Shown one piece after another: positions 25,618 through 34,753 of a stretch of DNA of 64,000 nt. Where the stretch lies: NCBI RefSeq assembly GCF_000214375.1, contig NC_015578.1, forward strand, positions 1,736,001 to 1,800,000. Direction: 5' to 3'. Under the pieces are notes generated by a model that saw only the letters and a program-made list of their open reading frames with translations, was not told where the DNA came from and did no database searches. The translations under genes and the position numbers were made by a program. This DNA is from Treponema primitia ZAS-2 (GTDB taxonomy: Bacteria > Spirochaetota > Spirochaetia > Treponematales > Breznakiellaceae). Each line of letters starts with the position of its first letter. Position 1 is the stretch's first letter.

Positions 25618-27690
25618 ATGGCAGTAAAAAAAGAACAAACCACGGGCAATGCTAAGGGCAAGGGCCTGGCAGCCAAGGCGACGGAAATAAAGGCCAAGGC
25701 CGCCGCTTCCGCAAAGGCAAAGACGGTCAAAACAGTTAAAGCCGGGACAAAAAAAACTGCCGGGGCAAAGGTTTCCAGGGCGGCTAAGGTCGCCGGACCC
25801 GCTAAGGCGGCTAAGGCGGCAAGTTCCGCCAAGACAGCGATCGCCCCGGCTAAACCGGCCGCATCTAAATCATCGGGATCGGCTGTCTACGATGAATCCA
25901 AGATAAAGACCCTTTCCTCTCTGGAACACATCAGGCTCAGGACCGGTATGTACATAGGCCGCCTGGGGGACGGATCAAACCCCGATGACGGCATCTATGT
26001 GCTCCTCAAGGAGATAATAGATAACGGCATTGATGAATTCATCATGGGGAACGGGAAGCATATCGAAATAGCGGTAAAGGACGGGACCGCCAAGGTCCGG
26101 GACTTTGGCCGGGGCATACCCCTAGGGAAGCTCGTGGAGTGCGTGTCGGTGATCAACACCGGAGCCAAGTACAACGACGATGTGTTTCAGTTTTCCGTGG
26201 GCCTCAACGGGGTGGGGACCAAGGCGGTGAACGCCCTGTCCTCTCATTTCCGGGTGCTCGCCTTCAGGAATGGGGAATACGCCGAAGCGGTCTTTACACG
26301 GGGTGGGCTTGTTTCCCAGAAAAAGGGAAAGCTCAAAGAAAAGATGAAGGACGGCACCTATGTTGAATTTACTCCCGATGCGGATATTTTCGGGGAGTAC
26401 CAGTTCAACCTGGAATTTATTGAAAAGCGCATCCAGAACTACGCCTACCTCAACACCGGGTTAAACCTCCACTTCAACGGCAAATCCTATGTGTCCCAGC
26501 ATGGGCTCTTCGATCTGCTTTCAGAAGAAATAGGGGAGGACGGGATCTACCCCACCGGGTACTATAAGGGTGAGCACCTTGAATTCGCCTTTACCCATAC
26601 TTCCGGGGACAAGCACTACGGGGAGGAATACTTTTCCTTTGTAAACGGCCAGTTCACCTCCGATGGGGGGACCCATCTTTCAGCCTACAAAGAAGGGTTT
26701 CTCAAGGGGGTCCAGACCTTTTTCAAAAAAGACTACCGCAGTGAGGATATCCGGGAGGGGATCACCGCGGCGGTGGCGGTAAAACTTAAAAACCCAGTTT
26801 TTGAAAGCCAGACCAAGAACAAGCTGGGAAACTCGGATATCAGGACCTGGATAGTGCAGGAAGTTAAGGATGCTGTGGAGGACTGGCTCCATAAAAACCA
26901 GGAGGCGGCAAAAAAACTGGAAATAAAGATCATTTCCAACGAAAAACTCAGGACCGAGCTTAATGCAGTTAAAAAGGAAGCCCGGGAGGCCGCCAAAAAG
27001 ATCGCCCTTAAGATACCCAAACTCAAGGACTGCAAGTACCATCTGGAGGATGGAATTTTCGGGGACAAGTCCACCATATTTATTACCGAAGGAGATTCCG
27101 CTTCGGGGTCCATGGTTTCCAGCCGGGATGTGATGACCCAGGCCCTGTTTTCCCTGCGTGGCAAGATCGAAAACATGTACGGTAAAAAACGGGCGGCGAT
27201 CTACAAAAACGAGGAACTCTACAATATGATGATGGCCCTGGGCATTGAAAACGATACCCAGGGCCTCCGCTACGCCCGGATCGTCATCGCCACGGATGCG
27301 GACTTTGACGGTTTCCATATACGGAACCTGCTGCTCACTTTTTTCCTCTCCTACTTTGAGGAGCTGGTTACCTCAGGCCGGGTCTTTATCCTGGAAACCC
27401 CCCTGTTCCGGGTGCGTACGAAAAAAGATACTCTCTATTGCTACAATGAAAAGGAGCGGGATCAGGCGGTGACAAACTTGGGCAACCAGAGCGAAGTGAC
27501 CCGCTTCAAGGGCCTGGGAGAGATAAGCCCCAAGGAGTTCGGCCAGTTTATCGGTGAGGATATACGGCTGGTTCCTGTATCGATTAGCGTTCTCAAGGCG
27601 GTGCCCCAGGTACTGACTTTTTACATGGGCAAAAACACCCCGGAGCGCCGGGACTATATCATGAAAAATCTGATCGACGATGCGGGCTAA
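25618..27690 (+). CDS. parE: Type IIA topoisomerase subunit B (topoisomerase IV-like) with histone-like tail
   Basis: A 690-residue ATPase subunit of a DNA topoisomerase. The ATP-binding GHKL motifs are clear: EIIDNGIDE, RDFGRGIP and VGLNGVGTKAVNAL. The TOPRIM domain shows ITEGDSASGS (~490) and DADFDGFHIRNLLL (~560). The first ~90 residues are an extension made almost entirely of Lys, Ala, Thr, Ser, Gly and Pro. It resembles the C-terminal tail of histone H1 or bacterial H1-like proteins and would be disordered and bind DNA. The catalytic part (~600 residues) fits ParE or short GyrB. The A-subunit partner at 31503 lacks a GyrA box, which favours topoisomerase IV. AGGA lies 9 nt before the ATG. 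Confidence 0.85.
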   Translation: MAVKKEQTTGNAKGKGLAAKATEIKAKAAASAKAKTVKTVKAGTKKTAGAKVSRAAKVAGPAKAAKAASSAKTAIAPAKPAASKSSGSAVYDESKIKTLSSLEHIRLRTGMYIGRLGDGSNPDDGIYVLLKEIIDNGIDEFIMGNGKHIEIAVKDGTAKVRDFGRGIPLGKLVECVSVINTGAKYNDDVFQFSVGLNGVGTKAVNALSSHFRVLAFRNGEYAEAVFTRGGLVSQKKGKLKEKMKDGTYVEFTPDADIFGEYQFNLEFIEKRIQNYAYLNTGLNLHFNGKSYVSQHGLFDLLSEEIGEDGIYPTGYYKGEHLEFAFTHTSGDKHYGEEYFSFVNGQFTSDGGTHLSAYKEGFLKGVQTFFKKDYRSEDIREGITAAVAVKLKNPVFESQTKNKLGNSDIRTWIVQEVKDAVEDWLHKNQEAAKKLEIKIISNEKLRTELNAVKKEAREAAKKIALKIPKLKDCKYHLEDGIFGDKSTIFITEGDSASGSMVSSRDVMTQALFSLRGKIENMYGKKRAAIYKNEELYNMMMALGIENDTQGLRYARIVIATDADFDGFHIRNLLLTFFLSYFEELVTSGRVFILETPLFRVRTKKDTLYCYNEKERDQAVTNLGNQSEVTRFKGLGEISPKEFGQFIGEDIRLVPVSISVLKAVPQVLTFYMGKNTPERRDYIMKNLIDDAG

Positions 27691-27764
27691 ATGAGGTTTT
27701 TACTATATAAATATTTTTGTAGCTTTTTTCAAATTCACCGTTTATACTGTCCATAGGAGGAATT

Positions 27765-29882
27765 ATGGACGAACGGTTTTTTATATTAGTGCCAATTGGT
27801 TCCGTCATTGCGTTGATTTTTGCATTTATCCAGGGCCGCAAGGTCCTGGGTTTTTCTGAGGGCAGCGAGCTTATGCAGAAGATATCCCGCTCAATCCGCC
27901 AGGGGGCCAATGCCTACCTGAAGCGGCAGTACACCGGGGTATTGCTGTTTTTCGTGGTTATGTTTGTGGTTCTGGGGATCATGGCCTTTGCGGGGTTCCT
28001 TACCCCCTTTGTGCCCTTTGCCTTTGTTACCGGGGGTTTCTTTTCCGGCCTTTCCGGCTTTGTGGGTATGAAGATAGCCACTGCCGCCAATTCCCGGACC
28101 ACCCAGGCTTCTTCGGAAAGTCTGGACCGGGGCCTCAGGGTGGCGTTCTCTTCCGGTACCGTCATGGGCTTTACCGTGGTGGGCCTGGGGCTCCTGGACC
28201 TGTCGATATGGTTTTTCCTTTTGAAGTATGTGTTTTATGCAAATTTGGCGGCTGACCCCGCGGAACAGGTACGGGCCATTTCTGCGGCCATGCTGACCTT
28301 CGGCATGGGCGCTTCCAGCATGGCCCTCTTCGCCCGGGTCGGGGGCGGTATCTTTACCAAGGCCGCCGATGTGGGCGCCGACCTGGTCGGCAAGGTCGAG
28401 GCGGGCATCCCCGAGGATGATCCCCGGAACCCGGCGGTTATCGCGGATAATGTGGGTGACAACGTGGGTGACGTGGCCGGCATGGGCGCGGATCTTTACG
28501 AATCCTATGTAGGTTCCATTGTGGCCACCATCGCCCTGGCGGTTGCCGCGGGGTATGACTATGGCGGTGCTGCGGTTCCCATGATCATCGCATCCGTGGG
28601 GATCGTGGCTTCCCTGATCGGGACCTTCTTTGTGCGCTGCAAGGAAAACACGGATCAGAAGGTCCTGCTGGCAGCCCTCCGAAAGGGGACCTATGTTTCT
28701 TCGGCGATCATCATCCTGGCGGCCTACCCAATCATTTATTATTTCCTGGACTGCGCCAAGCATCCGGAACGGATCGGGGTGTATTTTGCCATCCTTTCCG
28801 GACTTATCGCCGGGGTGCTCATCGGCTTCTTTACCGAATACTTCACCTCCCAGACCTATAAGCCCACCAAGGAACTTGCAGGTAGCAGCCTTACCGGGTC
28901 GGCCACCATCATCATCGGGGGTATTTCCCTGGGCATGATGTCCACGGTTCTCCCGGCGATCATCGTGGGGGTTTCAGTACTGGTAAGCTTCTTTTGTTCC
29001 AACGGCGCCCAGAGCTTTGCCCAGGGCCTGTACGGGGTGGGCATTTCCGCAGTGGGAATGCTTTCCACCCTGGGTATAACCCTGGCCACCGACGCCTACG
29101 GCCCTGTGGCTGACAACGCCGGAGGTATCGCCGAAATGGCCCACCTGCCCGCAGAAGTCCGGGAAAGGACCGACGCCCTGGATTCCCTGGGAAATACCAC
29201 CGCTGCCACGGGCAAGGGCTTTGCCATAGGTTCAGCGGCCCTCACCGCCCTTGCCCTTATAGTAGCCTATACGGATGAGGTGGCGATCAAGGCGCCTGAC
29301 TTTATCTTCAACCTTAACATCACCAATCCTCCGGTACTGATCGGCCTCTTTGTGGGGGCCATGCTGCCATTCCTCTTCTCTGCCATGACCATGCGAGCCG
29401 TGGGCCGGGCAGCCCAGAACATCGTGGTGGAAGTCCGCCGCCAGTTCAGGGAGATTAAGGGCCTCATGGAAGGGACCGCGGATGCAGATTATGCTACCTG
29501 CGTGGATATCTGTACCAAGGGCGCCCAGAAAGAGATGATTGCCCCGGCCTTAACGGGAATTATCTCCCCCATTGCGGTGGGGCTCATCCTGGGGGTGAAC
29601 GGCGTGGTGGGAATGCTCGCCGGGGCCACCACCACAGGCTTTGTGCTGGCGGTGATGATGGCCAATTCCGGGGGCGCCTGGGATAACGCCAAAAAGTACA
29701 TCGAAGAGGGCAACTACGGCGGCAAGGGCTCGGATGCCCACAAGGCCGCAGTGGTAGGCGATACCGTGGGGGACCCCTTTAAGGACACCTCCGGGCCGTC
29801 GATCAACATTTTGATCAAGCTGCTTTCCATGGTTTCCATTGTGTTTGCCGGGCTGATTATCCGGTTTGCGTTGTTTAAGTAA
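27765..29882 (+). CDS. hppA: Membrane-bound ion-translocating pyrophosphatase
   Basis: A 705-residue integral membrane enzyme with many hydrophobic helices. It hydrolyses pyrophosphate and pumps H+ or Na+ out of the cytoplasm. The substrate-binding motifs are intact: EAGIPEDDPRNPAVIADNVGDNVGD, split here as DDPRNPAVIADNVGD and GDNVGDVAGMGADL, and the late VGDTVGDPFKDTSGPS. The segment GNTTAATGKGFAIGSA has Ala and Gly at positions that mark the K+-dependent subfamily. Whether it pumps Na+ or H+ cannot be told by eye. A good ribosome binding site (AGGAGG) precedes the ATG. It lies between the two topoisomerase subunit genes. Confidence 0.95.
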   Translation: MDERFFILVPIGSVIALIFAFIQGRKVLGFSEGSELMQKISRSIRQGANAYLKRQYTGVLLFFVVMFVVLGIMAFAGFLTPFVPFAFVTGGFFSGLSGFVGMKIATAANSRTTQASSESLDRGLRVAFSSGTVMGFTVVGLGLLDLSIWFFLLKYVFYANLAADPAEQVRAISAAMLTFGMGASSMALFARVGGGIFTKAADVGADLVGKVEAGIPEDDPRNPAVIADNVGDNVGDVAGMGADLYESYVGSIVATIALAVAAGYDYGGAAVPMIIASVGIVASLIGTFFVRCKENTDQKVLLAALRKGTYVSSAIIILAAYPIIYYFLDCAKHPERIGVYFAILSGLIAGVLIGFFTEYFTSQTYKPTKELAGSSLTGSATIIIGGISLGMMSTVLPAIIVGVSVLVSFFCSNGAQSFAQGLYGVGISAVGMLSTLGITLATDAYGPVADNAGGIAEMAHLPAEVRERTDALDSLGNTTAATGKGFAIGSAALTALALIVAYTDEVAIKAPDFIFNLNITNPPVLIGLFVGAMLPFLFSAMTMRAVGRAAQNIVVEVRRQFREIKGLMEGTADADYATCVDICTKGAQKEMIAPALTGIISPIAVGLILGVNGVVGMLAGATTTGFVLAVMMANSGGAWDNAKKYIEEGNYGGKGSDAHKAAVVGDTVGDPFKDTSGPSINILIKLLSMVSIVFAGLIIRFALFK

Positions 29883-29931
29883 AAACAAAGAGAGAGAAGA
29901 GTAACCACTTTTAAATACGGCTGCTGAAGTG

Positions 29932-29957
29932 ACTCCCCGGTGATCCCGGGGAGTTTT
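29932..29957. terminator. Bidirectional terminator between hppA and the GntP permease
   Basis: ACTCCCCGG and CCGGGGAGT form a 9-bp perfect stem with a 5-nt loop and a T run after it on the plus strand. It lies between two converging genes. Confidence 0.8.
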
Positions 29958-29961
29958 CGTT

Positions 29962-31353
29962 CTAGTGAAGGATCAGGGAGAGGATAAATACCCCCGCCAT
30001 ACCGCAGAGGCCTTCAATGAGGGTCGCAGTGGTTTGGGTTTTATAGCCCTGCTCAGGGGTCATACCGCCGAAGTTAGTAACCACCCAGAAGTAGGAATCG
30101 TTGGCGTGGGATACCGTCATGGCGCCGGCGCCTATGGCAATTACCGTCAGGGCTGCCCGGGCCGGGGAATCCAGATTCAGAACCCCCAGGAGGGGCGCCA
30201 CAATACCGGCGGTGGTGGTTAGGGCTACGGTTGAAGAACCCTGGGCGGTCTTGAGAATCGCCGACAGGAGGAAGGGGAAGAAGATGCCCACGGCGGCCAG
30301 GGCTTGAGAATTAGTGGTAATAAACCTGACAATATCCGTAGATGCGATAACCCTGCCCAGGACGCCGCCCGCAGCGGTGATGAAGAGTATGGGGCCCACA
30401 ACTTTGAGGGTCTCGTTGGTGATATCGTAGAATTTATCCAGCTTATTTGCGGTAATAAGCTGCCAGACTGCAAAGAGAACCCCTACCGCCAGGGCGATAA
30501 TGGGGGTTCCCAGGAAGGTGCTGATTTGGAAGGCAGAACCTGCCCATTTTGCCATGGAGGCAATTGAACCCAGTGCCATGAGGATGATGGGGACAATAAT
30601 CGGCGCCAGGGAGATAGCGCCGTTGGGGAGCTTGCCGTAACCGGCGACAATTTCTTCGTAGGTCTTGGTCACTCCGCCAATATCAATGTCTTCCTTGGAT
30701 TTTACCTTTTTCCCAATGTATTGGGCAAACACTGTGGAACCTATCAATGCGGGGATAGATACCAGGACGCCGAGTCCCATAACGAGGAGCAGGTTATTTC
30801 CCACCCCCAGGGTATTGGCTGCCGCAATGGGGCCGGGAGTCGGAGGGATAAAGACATGGGATGCATAGAGGCCCGTGGACAGGGCCACGCTCATGGCCAC
30901 ACTGCTTACCTTAGTACGTTTAACCAGGGCCTTGCGGATGGGGTCCAGGATAACAAAGCCGGAATCGCAGAATACGGGGATGGAAACCACCCAACCCATG
31001 AGCTGCATAGCCAGAACCGGATGTTTGGGGCCAACCACCTTGATGACCATATCAGCCAGTTTAAAAGCCGCCCCGGTTGCCTCCAGCACGGTGCCTACCA
31101 GAGCGCCCAGGATGATCACGATACCGATGCTGGTAAAGGTTCCCGAGAACCCCGCTCCGATAACATTGGCAATCCCCTGTACGACACTCTTGTCTTCCCG
31201 GGTGACATTCACCAGGGGGATTCCCCCAATCAATCCAAAAAGAAGAGAGATCGCCATAATCGCAAGAAAAGGGTGAATCTTCAGTTTGGAGATAGCGAGG
31301 ATCATCACGATAATTGCGATGATAAAAACGATAATAAGTCCGATGCCTGTCAT
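29962..31353 (-). CDS. GntP-family gluconate/sugar-acid permease
   Basis: A 463-residue membrane transporter with about 12-14 hydrophobic helices. The features FIPPTPGPIAAA and SHANDSYFWVV are characteristic of GntP/GntT symporters, which bring in gluconate or related sugar acids with H+. AGGAGG lies 8 nt upstream of the ATG. No gluconate kinase or sugar-acid dehydrogenase gene is next to it, so the substrate remains open. It is transcribed against its neighbours and ends at a shared terminator. Confidence 0.9.
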   Translation of the reverse strand: MTGIGLIIVFIIAIIVMILAISKLKIHPFLAIMAISLLFGLIGGIPLVNVTREDKSVVQGIANVIGAGFSGTFTSIGIVIILGALVGTVLEATGAAFKLADMVIKVVGPKHPVLAMQLMGWVVSIPVFCDSGFVILDPIRKALVKRTKVSSVAMSVALSTGLYASHVFIPPTPGPIAAANTLGVGNNLLLVMGLGVLVSIPALIGSTVFAQYIGKKVKSKEDIDIGGVTKTYEEIVAGYGKLPNGAISLAPIIVPIILMALGSIASMAKWAGSAFQISTFLGTPIIALAVGVLFAVWQLITANKLDKFYDITNETLKVVGPILFITAAGGVLGRVIASTDIVRFITTNSQALAAVGIFFPFLLSAILKTAQGSSTVALTTTAGIVAPLLGVLNLDSPARAALTVIAIGAGAMTVSHANDSYFWVVTNFGGMTPEQGYKTQTTATLIEGLCGMAGVFILSLILH

Positions 31354-31479
31354 TATTAGACCTCCTGAATAAGTATTGTATCATTACAGCGGATTTGCAA
31401 CAAAAATTTACGGCTATGAGCCTCGGTAAATCTTCTAAGACAATCTGTCCCCGGGGTATTACCCCGCCCCTTCCTTTTA

Positions 31480-31488
31480 TGCTATAAT
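31480..31488 (+). promoter_or_regulatory. Extended -10 promoter for the topoisomerase A subunit
   Basis: TGCTATAAT is a perfect extended -10. The predicted transcript would start near 31495, only about 8 nt before the ATG, leaving no room for a ribosome binding site. Confidence 0.6.
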
Positions 31489-31502
31489 AACCCAATAAAA
31501 TT

Positions 31503-33419
31503 ATGGCATACGTTAAAAATCTATTCGACCGGAATTTTCTGGAATACGCCTCCTATGTTATCAAAGACCGGGCCATTCCTGATTTGGAGGACGGCCTTAA
31601 GCCGGTCCAGCGGCGCATACTCCACTCGCTTTTCGAGATGGACGACGGGAAGTACCACAAGGTAGCCAATGTGGTGGGTCACTGTATGCAGTATCACCCC
31701 CACGGGGACGCTTCCATCGGGTCCGCCCTGGTGGTTTTGGCCAATAAGGACTTCTTTATCGACCGTCAAGGGAACTTCGGGAATATCCTCACCGGGGATG
31801 ATGCTTCAGCGCCCCGGTACATCGAGTGCCGGAATACACCCCTGGCAAAGGATATCTTTTACAACCCCAAACTGACCCCCATGGCGGACTCCTACGACGG
31901 CCGGAAAAAGGAGCCCATCCTCTTCCCCGCAAAGATCCCTGTGGTCCTGGTCATGGGCGCCGAGGGGATTGCGGTGGGTATGTCCACCAAAATCCTGCCC
32001 CACAATATCATTGAGGTGCTGGAAGCGGAAAAGGCCTGCCTTTCGGGGAAGAAGTTCGAGCTTTTTCCGGACTTTCCTTCCGGGGGCATGGTGGATGTAT
32101 CGGAATACCGGGATGGGAATGGCAAGGTCCTGGTCCGGGCCAAGCTGGACACCTCGGACCCCAAACGCATTGTCATCCGGGAACTGCCCTTTGGCTCCAC
32201 CACTGAAAGCCTGATCAACAGCGTTGAAACCGCTGCTAAAGCCGGGCGGATCAAGATACAGTCCATCAATGATTTTACTACCAGCGCAGTGGAGATCGAG
32301 GTCAAGCTCGCCCGTGGAGTTTACTCCGAAGAAACCGTAAACGCACTTTTTGCTTTTACCGAATGCGAGCAGTCCATATCGATAAACCTCCTGGTGATCA
32401 AGGACAATTATCCTGTGGTGATGACCGTCACCGAGGTGATAAAGCACCATGCCAAACAGTTAGTAAAAGTGCTCACCCGGGAACTGGAGTTGGAAAAAAA
32501 GGAACTCCAGGATAAGCTCCACCTGCGTACCCTGGAGCGCATCTTTATTGAAGAGCGGATTTACAAGGGCATAGAAAAAATGAAAACCGCCGAGGGGGTT
32601 ACCAAGGCGGTGATCGACGGGTTCAAGCCCTTCCTCAAGGAAATCGGATCCCGGGGGGTGAGCCCGGAAGATGTGGAACACCTGCTGCGTATCCCCATAC
32701 GCCGCATATCACTTTATGATATTAACAAAGCCCGGGCGGAAATGTCGGAGATCCAGGCGCGTATCAAGGAAATTAACAATCACCTTAAAAACATTACCGC
32801 CTATGCCTTAGGCTTTCTGGACAGTATTATTGCCAAGGTCAAGGCTAACGAGGAGCTGGGCAAGGGGGCGCGGAAAACCAGGGTGGGCAAATTTGACAAG
32901 GTTGATGTGAAGGAAATTGTTAAAAAGGATCTGGAGCTCAAGTACGACAAGGGATCGGGTTACCTGGGAACCGCTGTAACCGGAGAAGTCGCCGCAGAGG
33001 TCTCCCCCTTTGACCGGATCCTTACCCTTAAAAATAACGGTTCCTGGTCTGTAACGGACCTGCCTGAAAAAGCCTTCGTGGGTCCCGGCGCATGGTGGAT
33101 TGGGGTTGCTGAAAAGGAAATTCTTTCCGCCATTGTGTTTACCGTTATTTACAAGGATACTGACGGCCACCCCTGCATCAAACGCTGCGTCATTGAGGGG
33201 TGGATTATGAACAAAGACTATTCCCTGGTCCCCGAAGGCGCCCAGGTGCTGCATATCGACACCAGGGAAAAATTTGTCTTTACCCTGCATTATGTACCCA
33301 GGCCCCGGCTCAAGATATTGACTGAAGTTTTTAAGGCCCAAAATTATGCGGTCCGGGGCCTCAAGGCCGGGGGGATACGGCTTTCTTCCAAGGAAGTGAA
33401 AAAGGCAGAGGTCAAATAA
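31503..33419 (+). CDS. parC: Type IIA topoisomerase subunit A (topoisomerase IV-like)
   Basis: A 638-residue DNA-cleaving subunit. The winged-helix region has DGLKPVQRRIL and the QYHPHGDASIG segment of the quinolone-resistance region. The catalytic Tyr is residue 106 in SAPRYIECRN. A long coiled region follows (~330-430). The C-terminal part is short (~190 residues) and shows no GyrA box (QRRGGKG type), so wrapping-type gyrase activity is unlikely. Partner subunit B is at 25618, separated by hppA and the GntP permease. Confidence 0.87.
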   Translation: MAYVKNLFDRNFLEYASYVIKDRAIPDLEDGLKPVQRRILHSLFEMDDGKYHKVANVVGHCMQYHPHGDASIGSALVVLANKDFFIDRQGNFGNILTGDDASAPRYIECRNTPLAKDIFYNPKLTPMADSYDGRKKEPILFPAKIPVVLVMGAEGIAVGMSTKILPHNIIEVLEAEKACLSGKKFELFPDFPSGGMVDVSEYRDGNGKVLVRAKLDTSDPKRIVIRELPFGSTTESLINSVETAAKAGRIKIQSINDFTTSAVEIEVKLARGVYSEETVNALFAFTECEQSISINLLVIKDNYPVVMTVTEVIKHHAKQLVKVLTRELELEKKELQDKLHLRTLERIFIEERIYKGIEKMKTAEGVTKAVIDGFKPFLKEIGSRGVSPEDVEHLLRIPIRRISLYDINKARAEMSEIQARIKEINNHLKNITAYALGFLDSIIAKVKANEELGKGARKTRVGKFDKVDVKEIVKKDLELKYDKGSGYLGTAVTGEVAAEVSPFDRILTLKNNGSWSVTDLPEKAFVGPGAWWIGVAEKEILSAIVFTVIYKDTDGHPCIKRCVIEGWIMNKDYSLVPEGAQVLHIDTREKFVFTLHYVPRPRLKILTEVFKAQNYAVRGLKAGGIRLSSKEVKKAEVK

Positions 33420-34199
33420 GTGCCTGAATGGTTTGAGGACGGGCATTTCTGGGAGCACTACGGCCCGATCATGTTTGACCGCAAGCGCTGGGACGAAGTG
33501 CCCCTGGTAGCCGATGGGCTTACCCGGATGGCGCGGCTTGATCTCTATCACAGGGATACTACCGGAAGCAGTAACACTGAGCAAGGCCCCAGGGTGCTGG
33601 ATCTTTGCTGCGGCTTCGGGCGCATTGCCCTGGAGCTGGCCCGGCGGGGCTTTTCCGTTACCGGGGTGGACATCACCGAAACCTACCTGAATACCGGCCG
33701 CGAGGATGCCTCTTATGAAAAACTGGATGTGGAATTTGTCAAAGGCGATGTGCGGGATTTCAAGCGCTCCGGCTTTTTTGATCTTGCACTGAACCTGTAC
33801 ATATCCTTTGGCTATTTTGAAAATCCCGCAGATGATCTGCTCTTTGCCCGTAATGCCTGTGAAGCCCTCAAGCCCGGGGGCAGTTTTATTATTGAAACCC
33901 TGGGCAAGGAGATCGCCGTCAGGGATTTTGTAGAAGCCGAGTGGTTTGAGAGGGCAGGGTACACGGTCCTGACCGAGTACGCCCCGGCGGATTCCTGGGC
34001 GGGCCTGAAAAACCGGTGGATACTCATCAAAGGCGGGGAGCGGATCGAGAAAGTTTTTACCCAGCGGCTTTACGCGGGTTCAGAAATCAGGCGGCTCCTC
34101 TTTGACGCGGGGTTTTCTTCTGTGGAACTCTACGGCAGCTGGGATGAGGCGCCCTACGATCACCGGGCGGAAGTTCTTATTGCGGTGGGACGAAAATAA
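33420..34199 (+). CDS. Class I SAM-dependent methyltransferase
   Basis: A 259-residue methyltransferase. Motif I is VLDLCCGFGRIALELA, and an acidic residue at VTGVDITETYL ends the second strand. Motif IV-like FFDLALNLYISFGYF follows. The substrate is unknown. The start is GTG immediately after the topoisomerase stop codon, with no spacing, so translation is coupled. An AT-rich hairpin overlaps its stop. Confidence 0.8.
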   Translation: MPEWFEDGHFWEHYGPIMFDRKRWDEVPLVADGLTRMARLDLYHRDTTGSSNTEQGPRVLDLCCGFGRIALELARRGFSVTGVDITETYLNTGREDASYEKLDVEFVKGDVRDFKRSGFFDLALNLYISFGYFENPADDLLFARNACEALKPGGSFIIETLGKEIAVRDFVEAEWFERAGYTVLTEYAPADSWAGLKNRWILIKGGERIEKVFTQRLYAGSEIRRLLFDAGFSSVELYGSWDEAPYDHRAEVLIAVGRK

Positions 34200-34230
34200 T
34201 ACTATATATATGTATAGTATTTTAATATTT
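34198..34230 (+). terminator. AT-rich hairpin after the methyltransferase
   Basis: AATACTATA and TATAGTATT form a perfect 9-bp stem with a 6-nt loop, then a T-rich tail. The stem has little GC, so it would be a weak terminator. It overlaps the stop codon. Confidence 0.45.
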
Positions 34231-34282
34231 TTGAATTCATGGATTTTTTAAAAAAGGGTGATATACTTGAACTGGTGTAATT

Positions 34283-34753
34283 TTGAAACAAACTGCCCCA
34301 GAGCCGCGTATTTGTTTTTTGCTCGCCACTCTTTTCGTGCTTTTCATAAGCGGGGGGAAAATCTATGCCCAGACTGCTGCGGAAATTGACCGAATTCTGG
34401 AAAGCCCGGAAATAAGCAGCGCCCAGGCCGCAGGTTTTGTACAGATGGCGGCGGGATTGCTTCCGGATTCCGATTTTCTTTCAATCGCGGGTTCCCGGAC
34501 CCCTATCAAATTGGGGGAACTGTGCTTTCTCATTATGAAATCCTTTAACCTGAAGGGGAGTTTTTTGTACACCCTTTTTCCGGGCCCCCGCTATAGCTAC
34601 CGGGAATTGCGGTATATGCGGCTGCTGCCGGAACCGAGTGATCCGGCTATGAGGGTAAGCGGTTTACAACTCATGCAGATTGTGGAACGGGTATTGAATT
34701 ATCTTGAAAGTGATGAAAAAGCAGCTTTGGCCTTGAATCGGGGGGCGAAGTGA
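34283..34753 (+). CDS. Small exported protein of unknown function
   Basis: A 156-residue protein with a signal peptide (hydrophobic residues ~11-25, probable cleavage after YAQ). The mature part has no motif that I know. The start is TTG at 34283; no ATG is available before the signal sequence. A TATACT at 34262-34267 would give a very short leader. It overlaps the next gene by GTGA and is first in the surface-protein block up to the adenylate cyclase. Confidence 0.6.
   Translation: MKQTAPEPRICFLLATLFVLFISGGKIYAQTAAEIDRILESPEISSAQAAGFVQMAAGLLPDSDFLSIAGSRTPIKLGELCFLIMKSFNLKGSFLYTLFPGPRYSYRELRYMRLLPEPSDPAMRVSGLQLMQIVERVLNYLESDEKAALALNRGAK

Noticed and set aside
30721-31359. Open frame on the plus strand opposite the GntP permease
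   Set aside because: Low-complexity hydrophilic product with no motif; the minus-strand permease explains the region.
31503-33419. Calling the A subunit gyrase (gyrA)
   Set aside because: No GyrA box is seen and the C-terminal domain is short, so a topoisomerase IV-like call is safer.
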